The notes under the pieces: generated by a model
Databases searched by the model: none
What the model was told of the DNA's origin: nothing
The model's input: the letters and a program-made list of their open reading frames with translations, nothing else
Origin: an uncultured Clostridia bacterium
Lineage (GTDB): Bacteria > Bacillota > Clostridia > UBA1381
NCBI GenBank assembly: GCA_934476675.1
Contig: CAKSOE010000017.1
Location: forward strand, 1-56,374
DNA: 56,374 nt
Direction of reading: 5' to 3'
Part shown: one piece after another, positions 45,170-53,251 of the stretch
Numbering within the stretch: position 1 is the stretch's first letter
How the letters are laid out: each line of letters opens with the position of its first letter
Program-made: the position numbers and the translations under genes

Positions 45170-46834
45170 CTATTTGTCGCTTCTGTCATATGCGCTCTGT
45201 ACAATTTCAAGCATTTTGTCAACACCGATTGCTTTCATTTCGTTAAGATATTCGTCCCAGCCTTTTTCAATATCCCAGTCTCCGATTACAAACCGCGCCA
45301 CGCTGTCCTTGCGGTAGCTTGTGATATTCTGCTGAATTTCATTTATAGCGCTGAGTTCGTCCTCTGTATAAATGATTTTAGTTATATACTCTTTCGGCTT
45401 TTTATCAAGATAAGATTGCAAATGCTGTGCAATTCTTTTTTCGTAAATATTTGAGCCGCTGTCAACCGTAGCGCACGAAAGCTCATAACTGCGGTAAGCC
45501 GGCGCGCCCTGCTGCCAGTGAGAATTTTGCGGCGAACCCCATGCAAGCACAGGCTTGATTTTAGCTTCATAACCCATACTCTCAAACATACCGTGTTCAC
45601 CCTCCGCAGGCTCAAGCCAGTCTGTTCCTTTCTTTCCGAATCTGTTCCAGATAGACATTTCTTCGCTCATCATAATATCGCCCAATCTGAATGCCGCTTC
45701 GGGATTCTGACAATTTTTTGTGATAAAGAACGAGTTTGTCGGAATACTTGCCGCATACACCGCATATCCCGTGCCGTCATTCTGCGTGAGCGGATCAATA
45801 ATGTCATATCCGTCTGCTCTGTCCTGTGCATTTATCAGATATGTCGGAGCCATAGACGTAAAGCAGCCCACCTGCACACCGCTCGGATTTTGTATTGTCT
45901 GCCTGGTCTGTGCTCCGTCCGATGTAAACGATGACGGAGAAAGAAGTCCCTCAGAACAAAGCTTATTTAAAAACTTTAACGCTTCTTTATATTCCGGCTC
46001 GATATACGCCGCTTTGATTTTGCCGTTTTCCGGATATAAATAGTTGCTCTGTATATCAATCGGCTGATATGCCGCTGCGATAAAGTCGCAGAACCAATTT
46101 TCGCCGCCGCTTGTCGCACCTATAAACGGAACCTCGTCAGCCAGACCGTTGCCGTTCGGATCTTTCTCCTTAAACGCTTTTAAAACTGTGTAAAAGTCGT
46201 CTAAGGTCTTTGGCTCGTCAAGTCCCAGCTTTTCAAGCCAAGGCTTATACATCCACATACGATAACCCAGCTCATTCTGCAAAATTTTCTGATAACGCGG
46301 AATTACATATATATTGTTGTCAGCCATGGTAATCATATCTTTGAGCTTCGGCTCTGCTGACATCACGTCATTCAGATAATACGCCGAATTTTCATAGTAT
46401 TGATTTAATGATTTGATAAATCCTCTTGAACCGTATCTTAAGATAGAACTGTCCTCCAGCGGAACATTTACGATTATATCCGGTAAATCCTTACCGTCTG
46501 CCGCAATCATCAGTTCAACCTTTTGCTTTGCCTCCGAATCGGTTGAAGGTAAATACACAAATTCAAGATCGCAGTTCATTTTTTCTTCAAGCGCTTTGGT
46601 ATAAAGGTTTTCATCATAATCCGTAACCAATGTACTCTTTGGTATGCCTACCGTCAGCTTAATTTTTTCCTTGCATACGGGAAACTCTCCCGGCTTGTTA
46701 AGATTTTCGTCCATAACATAAGTGTCATTTGTTGTTGTGGTTGCAGTTTTACTTTTTTCTCCGCAGCCGCCAAGAGCCGTAACTCCAAGCGCACCCATCA
46801 GTAAAAACGATAACAATTTGTAATTTTTTTTCAT
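45170..46834 (-). CDS. Extracellular sugar-binding lipoprotein (LplA/YtcQ-like)
   Basis: A 554-residue binding protein for an ABC importer. The lipobox LGGC gives a lipidated cysteine at C24. The large type of binding fold is shown by MNCDLEFVYLPSTDSEAKQK, PDIIVNVPLEDSS, the TLDDFYTVLKAFKEKDPNGN segment with an EF-like DPNGNGLADEVPF calcium loop (residues about 212-236), and the C-terminal WDEYLNEMKAIGVDKML end. These are hallmarks of the LplA/YtcQ/YesO group that takes up oligosaccharides such as pectic or xylan fragments. No ATPase gene accompanies it. Confidence 0.93.
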   Translation of the reverse strand: MKKNYKLLSFLLMGALGVTALGGCGEKSKTATTTTNDTYVMDENLNKPGEFPVCKEKIKLTVGIPKSTLVTDYDENLYTKALEEKMNCDLEFVYLPSTDSEAKQKVELMIAADGKDLPDIIVNVPLEDSSILRYGSRGFIKSLNQYYENSAYYLNDVMSAEPKLKDMITMADNNIYVIPRYQKILQNELGYRMWMYKPWLEKLGLDEPKTLDDFYTVLKAFKEKDPNGNGLADEVPFIGATSGGENWFCDFIAAAYQPIDIQSNYLYPENGKIKAAYIEPEYKEALKFLNKLCSEGLLSPSSFTSDGAQTRQTIQNPSGVQVGCFTSMAPTYLINAQDRADGYDIIDPLTQNDGTGYAVYAASIPTNSFFITKNCQNPEAAFRLGDIMMSEEMSIWNRFGKKGTDWLEPAEGEHGMFESMGYEAKIKPVLAWGSPQNSHWQQGAPAYRSYELSCATVDSGSNIYEKRIAQHLQSYLDKKPKEYITKIIYTEDELSAINEIQQNITSYRKDSVARFVIGDWDIEKGWDEYLNEMKAIGVDKMLEIVQSAYDRSDK

Positions 46835-46862
46835 AAATCTCTTCCTTTCATAAATATCAATT

Positions 46863-48815
46863 TTATTTCTTAATCAGCGGGCCGAAAGTACAGCCCTCTG
46901 TAATCGGTTCCAAAGCAGGGAATCGCCATACAAATAATTTAACGGTGTACTGTTGCGTCGATTCGGGAACAAAGTCAAGATTTAACTTGTAGTTTCCGTT
47001 TTCTGTAATATCCGTCATTTTTGTACAGACAAGCTGTAAGAAATCATCATAAACCGCCGCCAGAATACGTTCTCCGCCCGAAATTTTTTCCAAGGAGACC
47101 TCCGCCGAAACCTCTGCCCCGTTTTCGGTAAGCTTAGCTGACCCGTCGGGCAGCGAACTTGTATCCGAAAACACAATTACAGTTTCACTGTCCTTTATCC
47201 GATAAAGTCCGTTTTCCGTTATCTTTCCGTTGCATACTGCCGTTTTCCCATCATTTGCGGTCAGCATGAGCGTGCCTGCGGCATCTCCCAATACAGCTTT
47301 GCCGCCGCTTCCTGCCTGAACCAGATAGTCATGATATGATTTAAAAGCATTCCAGCCTGTAGTATCACCTATCTTGGAGCTGTCATAGGTACCGTCTGTA
47401 AAAATCAGATATGACACTTCATCGGTTTTATTGCCGGCAATCCGGCTTGCCGCAAAAATTCCCGAGTTAGCTTTGTTTCCGCTGCTCAGCCCCTTGCCCG
47501 TAATCAAATCGGCATCGCCGCCAAGCCGGACTGCGGTTGTGCCTTTTACATAAAAATCCGACTTCCACGAACCCGTCCAATCATTATAGCAGCCTCCGTA
47601 AACGCGACGTGTTACCTGTCCGCCCGATATTTCAACATGCGTATTGCCTGCCATACTTTGACTCATTGAGCCGCCGAATATTCCCTCGACACTGCCGCCC
47701 GACATATTGATATAGGTATCGCCCTCATATACCGTGCTTTTGTCAATAGTACCGCCGTATACGTTCATAATTCTGCCGCCCTCAATATTTATGTTAGTCG
47801 CTCCGCCTTTTATATCCGCTCCGTTTCCCGAGCCGCAGCCCGATACATATGCTATTGCGGCGCTGTCCTTTACGGTGATATGGGTTTTACCCAGTACCTC
47901 CGAATTGCTGTTTACTCCTCCTCCAAACACTCTCGAATCATAGTAATCTGCTGAGTTGTCCTCTACGGAATATTCACTGTTTACCGTTCCTCCGATTACA
48001 ATATGAGTATCACCGTTTACCCGAGAATTCCAGCCGCCGCCGTAAATACGCCGGTAGCGGCCGCTTAAAAGCGTCAGGTCTGTATTTTCGACCGTATTGT
48101 TTACGGAATTACCGCCGAGAATGTCGATAGGCTCTGTCATAGTTAATCCCTCGCCCATTACAAGCTTGTTTCCGCAGGCAAATATGCGGTTTGCGTTTTC
48201 ACTCATACTTGCCGCCGCTTTTGTGACAAATGTCAGGTTTTCAAATCTGACAGCGCCGCCCAATCGCAAAGCCGTTATTGCTGTCAAATCCATGCCGCCG
48301 TTCATCGTTCCCGTTATCGGATTTTGCCCCGTTACGATTAAGCTTTTTGAGGTTCCCCAGCTTGAAACCTTAACCGTATCAAGCAACACTACGACAGCTC
48401 CGTCCTCTGCCAGTTCAAACGCCTTTTGCAGCGTATTTACGGGAGATGCCGCGTCTCCTGTTCCGTCAGCGCTTCCGTTTGCAGCCGATACATAATAGTA
48501 CTTATTCGTATCTGTTCTAATCGGCAAATTTGAACGCAGCCTGTCTGCTTCCTGCATTATCGGAAATTTCAGATTAAAGCTTCCGTCAGAATTTATTTTT
48601 TCCTGAGTTATGTAAGTAATATTCTCCGGAGAAGGATCGGCAGACGCATCGTTATTTGCCGTTACCATGGCAGTCAGCCATTTTCCGTCATTCCTGTTAC
48701 CGAATGTTCCTGTAATTTCCAGCATCGCCGCCGATGCCGGCACACTGCCCGATGACATCATTATCCAAGCAACGAACACCGCTCCTATTCTTCTTTTGAA
48801 ATGTTTTCGTATCAC
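46863..48815 (-). CDS. Secreted right-handed beta-helix surface protein
   Basis: A 650-residue secreted protein with a signal peptide (about 1-29, ending PASAA). An N-terminal beta module is followed by a DUF1565/pectate-lyase-like start (YYYVSAANGSADGTGDAASP, residues about 107-126). A parallel beta-helix follows with about six repeats of 24-30 residues, e.g. IYGGGWNSRVNGDTHIVIGG, VYGGTIDKSTVYEGDTYINM and IFGGSMSQSMAGNTHVEISG. No catalytic residues of a known lyase are recognised. The C-terminal module ends YTVKLFVWRFPALEPIT, similar to the end of the 1032-residue protein. It is the first gene of the nine-gene operon and probably binds glycan at the surface. Confidence 0.75.
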   Translation of the reverse strand: MIRKHFKRRIGAVFVAWIMMSSGSVPASAAMLEITGTFGNRNDGKWLTAMVTANNDASADPSPENITYITQEKINSDGSFNLKFPIMQEADRLRSNLPIRTDTNKYYYVSAANGSADGTGDAASPVNTLQKAFELAEDGAVVVLLDTVKVSSWGTSKSLIVTGQNPITGTMNGGMDLTAITALRLGGAVRFENLTFVTKAAASMSENANRIFACGNKLVMGEGLTMTEPIDILGGNSVNNTVENTDLTLLSGRYRRIYGGGWNSRVNGDTHIVIGGTVNSEYSVEDNSADYYDSRVFGGGVNSNSEVLGKTHITVKDSAAIAYVSGCGSGNGADIKGGATNINIEGGRIMNVYGGTIDKSTVYEGDTYINMSGGSVEGIFGGSMSQSMAGNTHVEISGGQVTRRVYGGCYNDWTGSWKSDFYVKGTTAVRLGGDADLITGKGLSSGNKANSGIFAASRIAGNKTDEVSYLIFTDGTYDSSKIGDTTGWNAFKSYHDYLVQAGSGGKAVLGDAAGTLMLTANDGKTAVCNGKITENGLYRIKDSETVIVFSDTSSLPDGSAKLTENGAEVSAEVSLEKISGGERILAAVYDDFLQLVCTKMTDITENGNYKLNLDFVPESTQQYTVKLFVWRFPALEPITEGCTFGPLIKK

Positions 48816-48853
48816 ATTTTATCGCCTCTTTCCGATTGCTTTTTTATATATCA

Positions 48854-48882
48854 ATTATACAAAATCCTTGTCGGATAAGCTA
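48854..48882 (-). promoter_or_regulatory. Probable promoter of the 20-kb polysaccharide operon
   Basis: Minus-strand TATAAT (48859-48854) with a poor -35 TAGCTT (48882-48877), 17-nt spacer, about 40 nt before the first gene. A weak -35 fits activation by the AraC-type regulator encoded within the operon. Confidence 0.55.
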
Positions 48883-49189
48883 TAAGAAAAATCGGAAATC
48901 AGTAATAATATTACGAACATTCACGGTTTTATGCGGTTTTTCACACATAGCTTTACACTGCTGCGGCAGCAATAATTAAAATTTGTTTTTGTAAGAAAAT
49001 CATTATGAAATTAACCGGGAGAAATTTATGATTAATTATACGGTAAATTAAAAAGGCGTAAAAACAGCGGTGCAGAGACCCTACTGTACCTGCAGAACAG
49101 AGAATTGACTTCTCAAAAATAAACTTTCTCCAACCGGCGGCACAGATTATATTTATTTCGGTATATATGTATAAATATATAATACAGTT
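48883..49189. other. Intergenic region without recognised genes
   Basis: Between the two divergent carbohydrate units. I see no convincing protein-coding frame. Several AT-rich stretches could serve as promoters on either strand; none is a good consensus match. Confidence 0.4.
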
Positions 49190-49339
49190 CCAATTATTGT
49201 TAACAATTCTTAAATTGGTGAAATTTTATCTGCCCTTTGGTGCAATCTAATAAAAAAACGCACCAAAGACAACCCCCGGTGCATTGTATCAATGTTATAG
49301 CCTTTGCCACGGAAAAAGCCTCGTTTTCAAGGTTTTTTT
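49190..49339 (+). ncRNA. Candidate structured RNA ending in a terminator-like hairpin
   Basis: A series of hairpins on the plus strand: CCAATT (49190-49195) with AATTGG (49213-49218); CTTTGGTGC (49235-49243) with GCACCAAAG (49260-49268); an alternative pairing of GCACC (49260-49264) with GGTGC (49278-49282); CATTG with CAATG (49282-49294); and AAAAAGCCT with AGGTTTTTTT (49313-49339), which has terminator form. No protein frame is present and no known RNA family is recognised. An upstream promoter is uncertain. Confidence 0.35.
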
Positions 49340-49362
49340 ATCGTTTGATCTGTTTTCTTCAA

Positions 49363-49393
49363 AATATAGTGGATAAATTCTGTAATATAGTGG
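49363..49393 (+). promoter_or_regulatory. Two 21-bp-spaced direct repeats upstream of the GH10 gene (AraC-type operator)
   Basis: AATATAGTGG occurs at 49363-49372 and again at 49384-49393, exactly 21 bp apart, with similar flanks (ATAAATTCTG / ACGAATTTTA). Two tandem half-sites one face of the helix apart, upstream of a weak promoter region (TATAAA near 49429), are the typical layout of an AraC-family activator site. Confidence 0.6.
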
Positions 49394-49460
49394 ACGAATT
49401 TTAACCTGTGTCATGTTAGAATTACATTATAAATTTTCTTTATGAAAGGAACGGTTACAT

Positions 49461-50783
49461 ATGAGCAGGCGCGAAGAAATTTTCACAAATTTCGAAAAAT
49501 ATAAAGACGAAACCGCAGACAGGGTAAAAAGCGGTATTGAACAAAACAGAAAGGGTTACGCCTCAATCAATCTGACGGATAAAGACGGAAAACCCGTTGT
49601 CGGCGCAAAAATACAAATCAAGCAGAAAAAACATGAATTTTTGCACGGTGCAAATATTTTTATGCTTGACGAGTTTGAAAATGAGGAAAAAAACGAAAAA
49701 TACAAGGCGGCATTCAAGGATGTATTTAATGAAGCTACTTTGCCGTTTTATTGGAGCGACCTTGAACCCGTTGAGGGCAAGCCTCGTTTTGCAAAGGACA
49801 GTCCGAAAATTTACCGCCGTCCCGCACCCGATTTATGCCTGGAATACTGCGAAAAATACGGCATAACACCGAAAGCGCATTGTCTTACATATTTTAATTT
49901 CCAGCCGGACTGGGTATCAAAATCCGATATAGGCGATATGAAAAGAAAGCTCGACAAACGCTATAAGGAGCTTGCTAAGCGTTATTCGGGGCGCATAAAG
50001 GGCTGGGAGGTTATAAACGAATTGTTCTGCTCGCAGGATCCCTGGAATAAAAATGCGTTTTTCCGTTCGGGCGATGTACTCGACTGGAATTTTAAGCTTG
50101 CCGAAAAGTATTTCACCTCTAACGAGCTTATTATAAATGAAGCATCAATGATTTGGAACTGGGTGCATTTTGCATTTGAAAGAAGCGGTTATTATCAGAT
50201 GATAAAAGCCGGTCTGGAAAAAGGACTTCGCATTGATACGGTAGGCATGCAGTATCATGTATTCTGCCGTAAAGAGGACGAAAAAAACAACGTATCCGGT
50301 ATGTATAATCCGAGAACGCTTTTCGCGGTAATGGATACATATGAAAAGCTCGGAAAACCGATTCAGATAACCGAGACCACAATACCGTCATATTCAGACA
50401 GCGCTGAGGATGAAAAAATCCAGGCGGAACTTATTGAACAGCTTTACAGCATTTGGTTCAGCCACAAATCGGTTGAAGCAATCATTTACTGGAATCTGCC
50501 CGACGGTTATGCAGCTTTTGCACCGCAGGGAGACATGACAGCCGGTGAAAACTATCACCGCGGCGGACTGCTTCGGTTTGACCTGAGCAAAAAACCTGCC
50601 TACGACATGGTACGTCATCTTTTCAGCGAAAGATGGATTACAAACACCGAATCCGAAACAAACGGCAACGGAACTGCAAAATTCAAAGGTTTTTACGGCG
50701 ATTACGAAATAACCGTTGACGGCAAGAAGTTTGACATTTCCGTAAGCAACGGCGCGGAAAATATCTTTAATATACAGCTTTAA
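49461..50783 (+). CDS. Cytoplasmic GH10 endo-1,4-beta-xylanase
   Basis: A 440-residue GH10 enzyme that hydrolyses beta-1,4-xylan or xylo-oligosaccharides. After a short N-terminal beta segment (TDKDGKPVVGAKIQIKQ), the barrel carries YWSDLEPVEGKPRF, the acid/base in GWEVINELFCS (Glu near 186) and the nucleophile in IQITETTIPSY (Glu near 303). There is no signal peptide, so it works on imported oligosaccharides. A short C-terminal beta domain closes the protein. GAAAGGA lies 11 nt before the ATG. It is divergent from the nine-gene operon and probably coregulated with it. Confidence 0.92.
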   Translation: MSRREEIFTNFEKYKDETADRVKSGIEQNRKGYASINLTDKDGKPVVGAKIQIKQKKHEFLHGANIFMLDEFENEEKNEKYKAAFKDVFNEATLPFYWSDLEPVEGKPRFAKDSPKIYRRPAPDLCLEYCEKYGITPKAHCLTYFNFQPDWVSKSDIGDMKRKLDKRYKELAKRYSGRIKGWEVINELFCSQDPWNKNAFFRSGDVLDWNFKLAEKYFTSNELIINEASMIWNWVHFAFERSGYYQMIKAGLEKGLRIDTVGMQYHVFCRKEDEKNNVSGMYNPRTLFAVMDTYEKLGKPIQITETTIPSYSDSAEDEKIQAELIEQLYSIWFSHKSVEAIIYWNLPDGYAAFAPQGDMTAGENYHRGGLLRFDLSKKPAYDMVRHLFSERWITNTESETNGNGTAKFKGFYGDYEITVDGKKFDISVSNGAENIFNIQL

Positions 50784-50804
50784 TTGCATTATCTGGAAAT
50801 TGAC

Positions 50805-50833
50805 TTGACTTTTTCCCTTCTATATGCTAATAT
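50805..50833 (+). promoter_or_regulatory. Promoter of galU
   Basis: TTGACT (50805-50810), 17-nt spacer, TAATAT (50828-50833). The leader RNA carries an 8-bp hairpin, GGCTGCTG (50846-50853) with CAGCAGCC (50863-50870), just before the ribosome binding site. Confidence 0.7.
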
Positions 50834-50898
50834 ATTCATAGATTTGGCTGCTGTGTTTTTCGCAGCAGCCCTGTATTTATGAAAGGAATTTTAAAATA

Positions 50899-51768
50899 AT
50901 GAAAATTACAAAAGCGGTTATTCCGGCAGCAGGGTTCGGTACAAGATTTCTGCCGGCTACAAAGGCTGTTCCCAAGGAAATGCTCCCGATTATTGATAAG
51001 CCGACAATTCAGTACATTGCAGAAGAGGCAATAAATTCGGGTATAACGGACTTGCTCATAATTGTTTCAAGGGGCAAAGAGGCAATTGTAAATCATTTTG
51101 ACAAGGCGTATGAGCTGGAATCCGTGCTCGAACGTGACAACAAACAAGAGCTGCTTAAAGCCGTTCGCGAGGTTTCGGATAAAATTGATGTGCATTTTAT
51201 CCGTCAGCAGGAGCAGAAAGGTCTCGGTCACGCCGTGCTGTATGCAAAGAGTTTCTGTCAAAACGAACCGTTCGCGGTTATGCTCGGCGACGATGTTGTC
51301 GTAAGCGAAAAGCCGTGTATCGGTCAGCTTATCAATGAATTTGACAAGTGCGGTGCAAGTATTCTGGGCGTACAGAAAGTCGGTATGGACGCAGTTTCCA
51401 AATACGGCATAGTTGATTGCGAAAACGTCGGCGGCAGACTTTACAAGGTAAACGGCATGGTTGAAAAACCTAAACTTGAGAACGCCCCGTCAGATGTTGC
51501 GGTTTTGGGACGCTATATCATCACTCCTCAGATTTTTGAGTGTCTTGAAAGAACGCCGAAAGGCGCAGGCGGTGAAATTCAGCTTACCGATGCGCTTGTT
51601 CTGCTTTCCGAAAAAGAACCTCTCTACGCATACGATTTCGAGGGAAAACGCTACGATATCGGCAGTAAACAGGGATTTTTACAGGCTACTGTTGATTTTG
51701 CATTAAGCAGAGATGATCTGAGAGATGAATTTTCGGACTTTTTGAAAGAAAAAATTAAAAATATGTAA
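50899..51768 (+). CDS. galU: UTP-glucose-1-phosphate uridylyltransferase
   Basis: Makes UDP-glucose for cell-wall and capsule polysaccharides. The 289-residue protein starts with the nucleotidyltransferase signature AVIPAAGFGTRFLPATKAVP (residues 5-24), followed by KEMLPIIDKPTIQYI, MLGDDVV near 131 and the VEKP and GEIQLTDAL motifs. Length is standard. GAAAGGA lies 11 nt upstream. It has its own promoter and stands between the xylanase gene and the lysine operon; no further link to either is seen. Confidence 0.96.
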   Translation: MKITKAVIPAAGFGTRFLPATKAVPKEMLPIIDKPTIQYIAEEAINSGITDLLIIVSRGKEAIVNHFDKAYELESVLERDNKQELLKAVREVSDKIDVHFIRQQEQKGLGHAVLYAKSFCQNEPFAVMLGDDVVVSEKPCIGQLINEFDKCGASILGVQKVGMDAVSKYGIVDCENVGGRLYKVNGMVEKPKLENAPSDVAVLGRYIITPQIFECLERTPKGAGGEIQLTDALVLLSEKEPLYAYDFEGKRYDIGSKQGFLQATVDFALSRDDLRDEFSDFLKEKIKNM

Positions 51769-51785
51769 AAATTTTGATATAAGTC

Positions 51786-51814
51786 TTGACATAAACATAT
51801 AATAATGATAATAT
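51786..51814 (+). promoter_or_regulatory. Promoter of the lysine-riboswitch operon
   Basis: TTGACA (51786-51791), 17-nt spacer, TAATAT (51809-51814), immediately upstream of the riboswitch. Confidence 0.75.
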
Positions 51815-51821
51815 AATAACA

Positions 51822-52020
51822 ATAAAGATAGAGGTGCGTTTTTTATCAGTAGTAAAGCTGAGGTCTGCGGAGACCGCCGAAGCTTTTACGAAAGGAACAA
51901 ACGCCGAAGCGTATATTTGCCGTAAAATATATGCTGGGCATATTGTTAAGAGCAGTATGACTGTCATCATATGGGATGGGGAGCTAATCTAATTCATATA
52001 TGGTGGGGAGCTATTCGTTT
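51822..52020 (+). ncRNA. Lysine riboswitch (L-box)
   Basis: The conserved L-box blocks occur in order: GATAGAGGTGCG, AGTAAAGCTGAGGTC, GACCGCCGAAGC, GGAACAAACGCCGAAGCG, GCTGGGCAT, ACTGTCAT and GGGGAGCTA. It senses lysine and controls transcription of asd-dapA-dapB through the terminator hairpin downstream. The 3' strand of P1 appears twice (GGGGAGCTAAT near 51976 and GGGGAGCTATT near 52005), which is discussed as a finding. Confidence 0.93.
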
Positions 52021-52040
52021 TAATATGTATGTATATTAAG

Positions 52041-52072
52041 AGCAGTGGTTTCCTTAAAGACCGCTGCTTTTG
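52041..52072 (+). terminator. Expression-platform terminator of the lysine riboswitch
   Basis: AGCAGTGGT (52041-52049) pairs with ACCGCTGCT (52060-52068), one wobble, followed by TTTGTT. It lies between the aptamer and the asd start, as expected for attenuation in the presence of lysine. Confidence 0.8.
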
Positions 52073-52110
52073 TTATATACAGCGCTGAAACACTGAAAGG
52101 AATGATAAAT

Positions 52111-53214
52111 TTGAAACAGAATTACAATGTCGGTATCATAGGAGCAACAGGTATGGTCGGACAGAGATTTATTACTCTGCTTAAAGATCACCCCTGGTAC
52201 ACTATTAAGGTTCTGGCTGCTTCGCCCAGAAGCGCCGGCAAGCCTTACAAGGAAGCAGTCGGAAAAAAATGGGCAATGGATGAGGAAATCCCTGCATCGG
52301 TTGCTGATATGACCGTTATGGACGCAACGGGCGATGTTGAAAAAATTGCCGGTATGGTGGATTTTGTGTTCTGTGCTGTTGATATGAAAAAAGACGAAAT
52401 CAAGGAGCTTGAGGAACGTTACGCAAAATGCGAATGTCCCGTTGTTTCCAACAACAGTGCGCACAGACATACTCCCGATGTACCTATGATAATCCCCGAA
52501 ATCAATCCGGAACATATCGAAATTATCAAAGCACAGCGTGAAAGACTCGGTACAAAAAGAGGTTTTGTTGCCGTTAAATCAAACTGTTCTTTGCAGTCGT
52601 ATCTTCCGGCTATGGCGGTTATTAACGAAAAATACCCGATTGATCATGCGCTTGTAACAACCTATCAGGCAATTTCCGGCGCAGGAAAAACGTTTGAAAC
52701 ATGGCCCGAAATGGTCGACAACCTTATTCCGTACATCGGCGGCGAGGAAATGAAGTCGGAGGTTGAACCGAATAAGATTTTGGGTAAAATTGTAGGAAAT
52801 GAGATTGTTCCGTCAACAGAATTGCAGATAGAATGTCAGACATACAGAGTTCCGGTTTCAAATGGGCACACAGCGGCTATATTCTTTACATTCAAGGACG
52901 GAGTTGAAAAACCGTCTGTTGAGGAAATAGAGAAAATGTGGGCTGAATATAAGGGTGTTCCGCAGGAGCTTAACCTCCCCCACGCCCCGAAACAGTTTAT
53001 TCACGTATATACCGAAGCCGAATCACCGTCCGAACCGCAGATTAAGACCGCACGTGAAATTGACGGCGGTATGGCGATTTCATGCGGACGTTTGAGAAAA
53101 TCAACACAATATGATTATAAGATGGTTTCCATGAGCCACAATACGTTAAGAGGTGCGGCCGGCGGTGCGGTGCTTCTCGCAGAACTTTTGACGGCTAAGG
53201 GTTATATGGACTGA
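52111..53214 (+). CDS. asd: Aspartate-semialdehyde dehydrogenase (archaeal/fungal type)
   Basis: Reduces aspartyl phosphate to aspartate semialdehyde in lysine, threonine and methionine synthesis. The 367-residue enzyme has the NADP-binding start YNVGIIGATGMVGQRFITLL and the active-site cysteine in VAVKSNCSLQSYLPAM near residue 158. The subfamily is the one typical of archaea and fungi (SNNSAHRHTPDVPMIIPEIN), not the common bacterial Asd. A TTG start at 52111 is preferred because GAAAGGA lies 9 nt upstream; the ATG at 52102 abuts the site. It is the first gene under the lysine riboswitch. Confidence 0.92.
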   Translation: MKQNYNVGIIGATGMVGQRFITLLKDHPWYTIKVLAASPRSAGKPYKEAVGKKWAMDEEIPASVADMTVMDATGDVEKIAGMVDFVFCAVDMKKDEIKELEERYAKCECPVVSNNSAHRHTPDVPMIIPEINPEHIEIIKAQRERLGTKRGFVAVKSNCSLQSYLPAMAVINEKYPIDHALVTTYQAISGAGKTFETWPEMVDNLIPYIGGEEMKSEVEPNKILGKIVGNEIVPSTELQIECQTYRVPVSNGHTAAIFFTFKDGVEKPSVEEIEKMWAEYKGVPQELNLPHAPKQFIHVYTEAESPSEPQIKTAREIDGGMAISCGRLRKSTQYDYKMVSMSHNTLRGAAGGAVLLAELLTAKGYMD

Positions 53215-53251
53215 TACCCGGTAAATATCAATGGTGAAAGGATTGATTACT

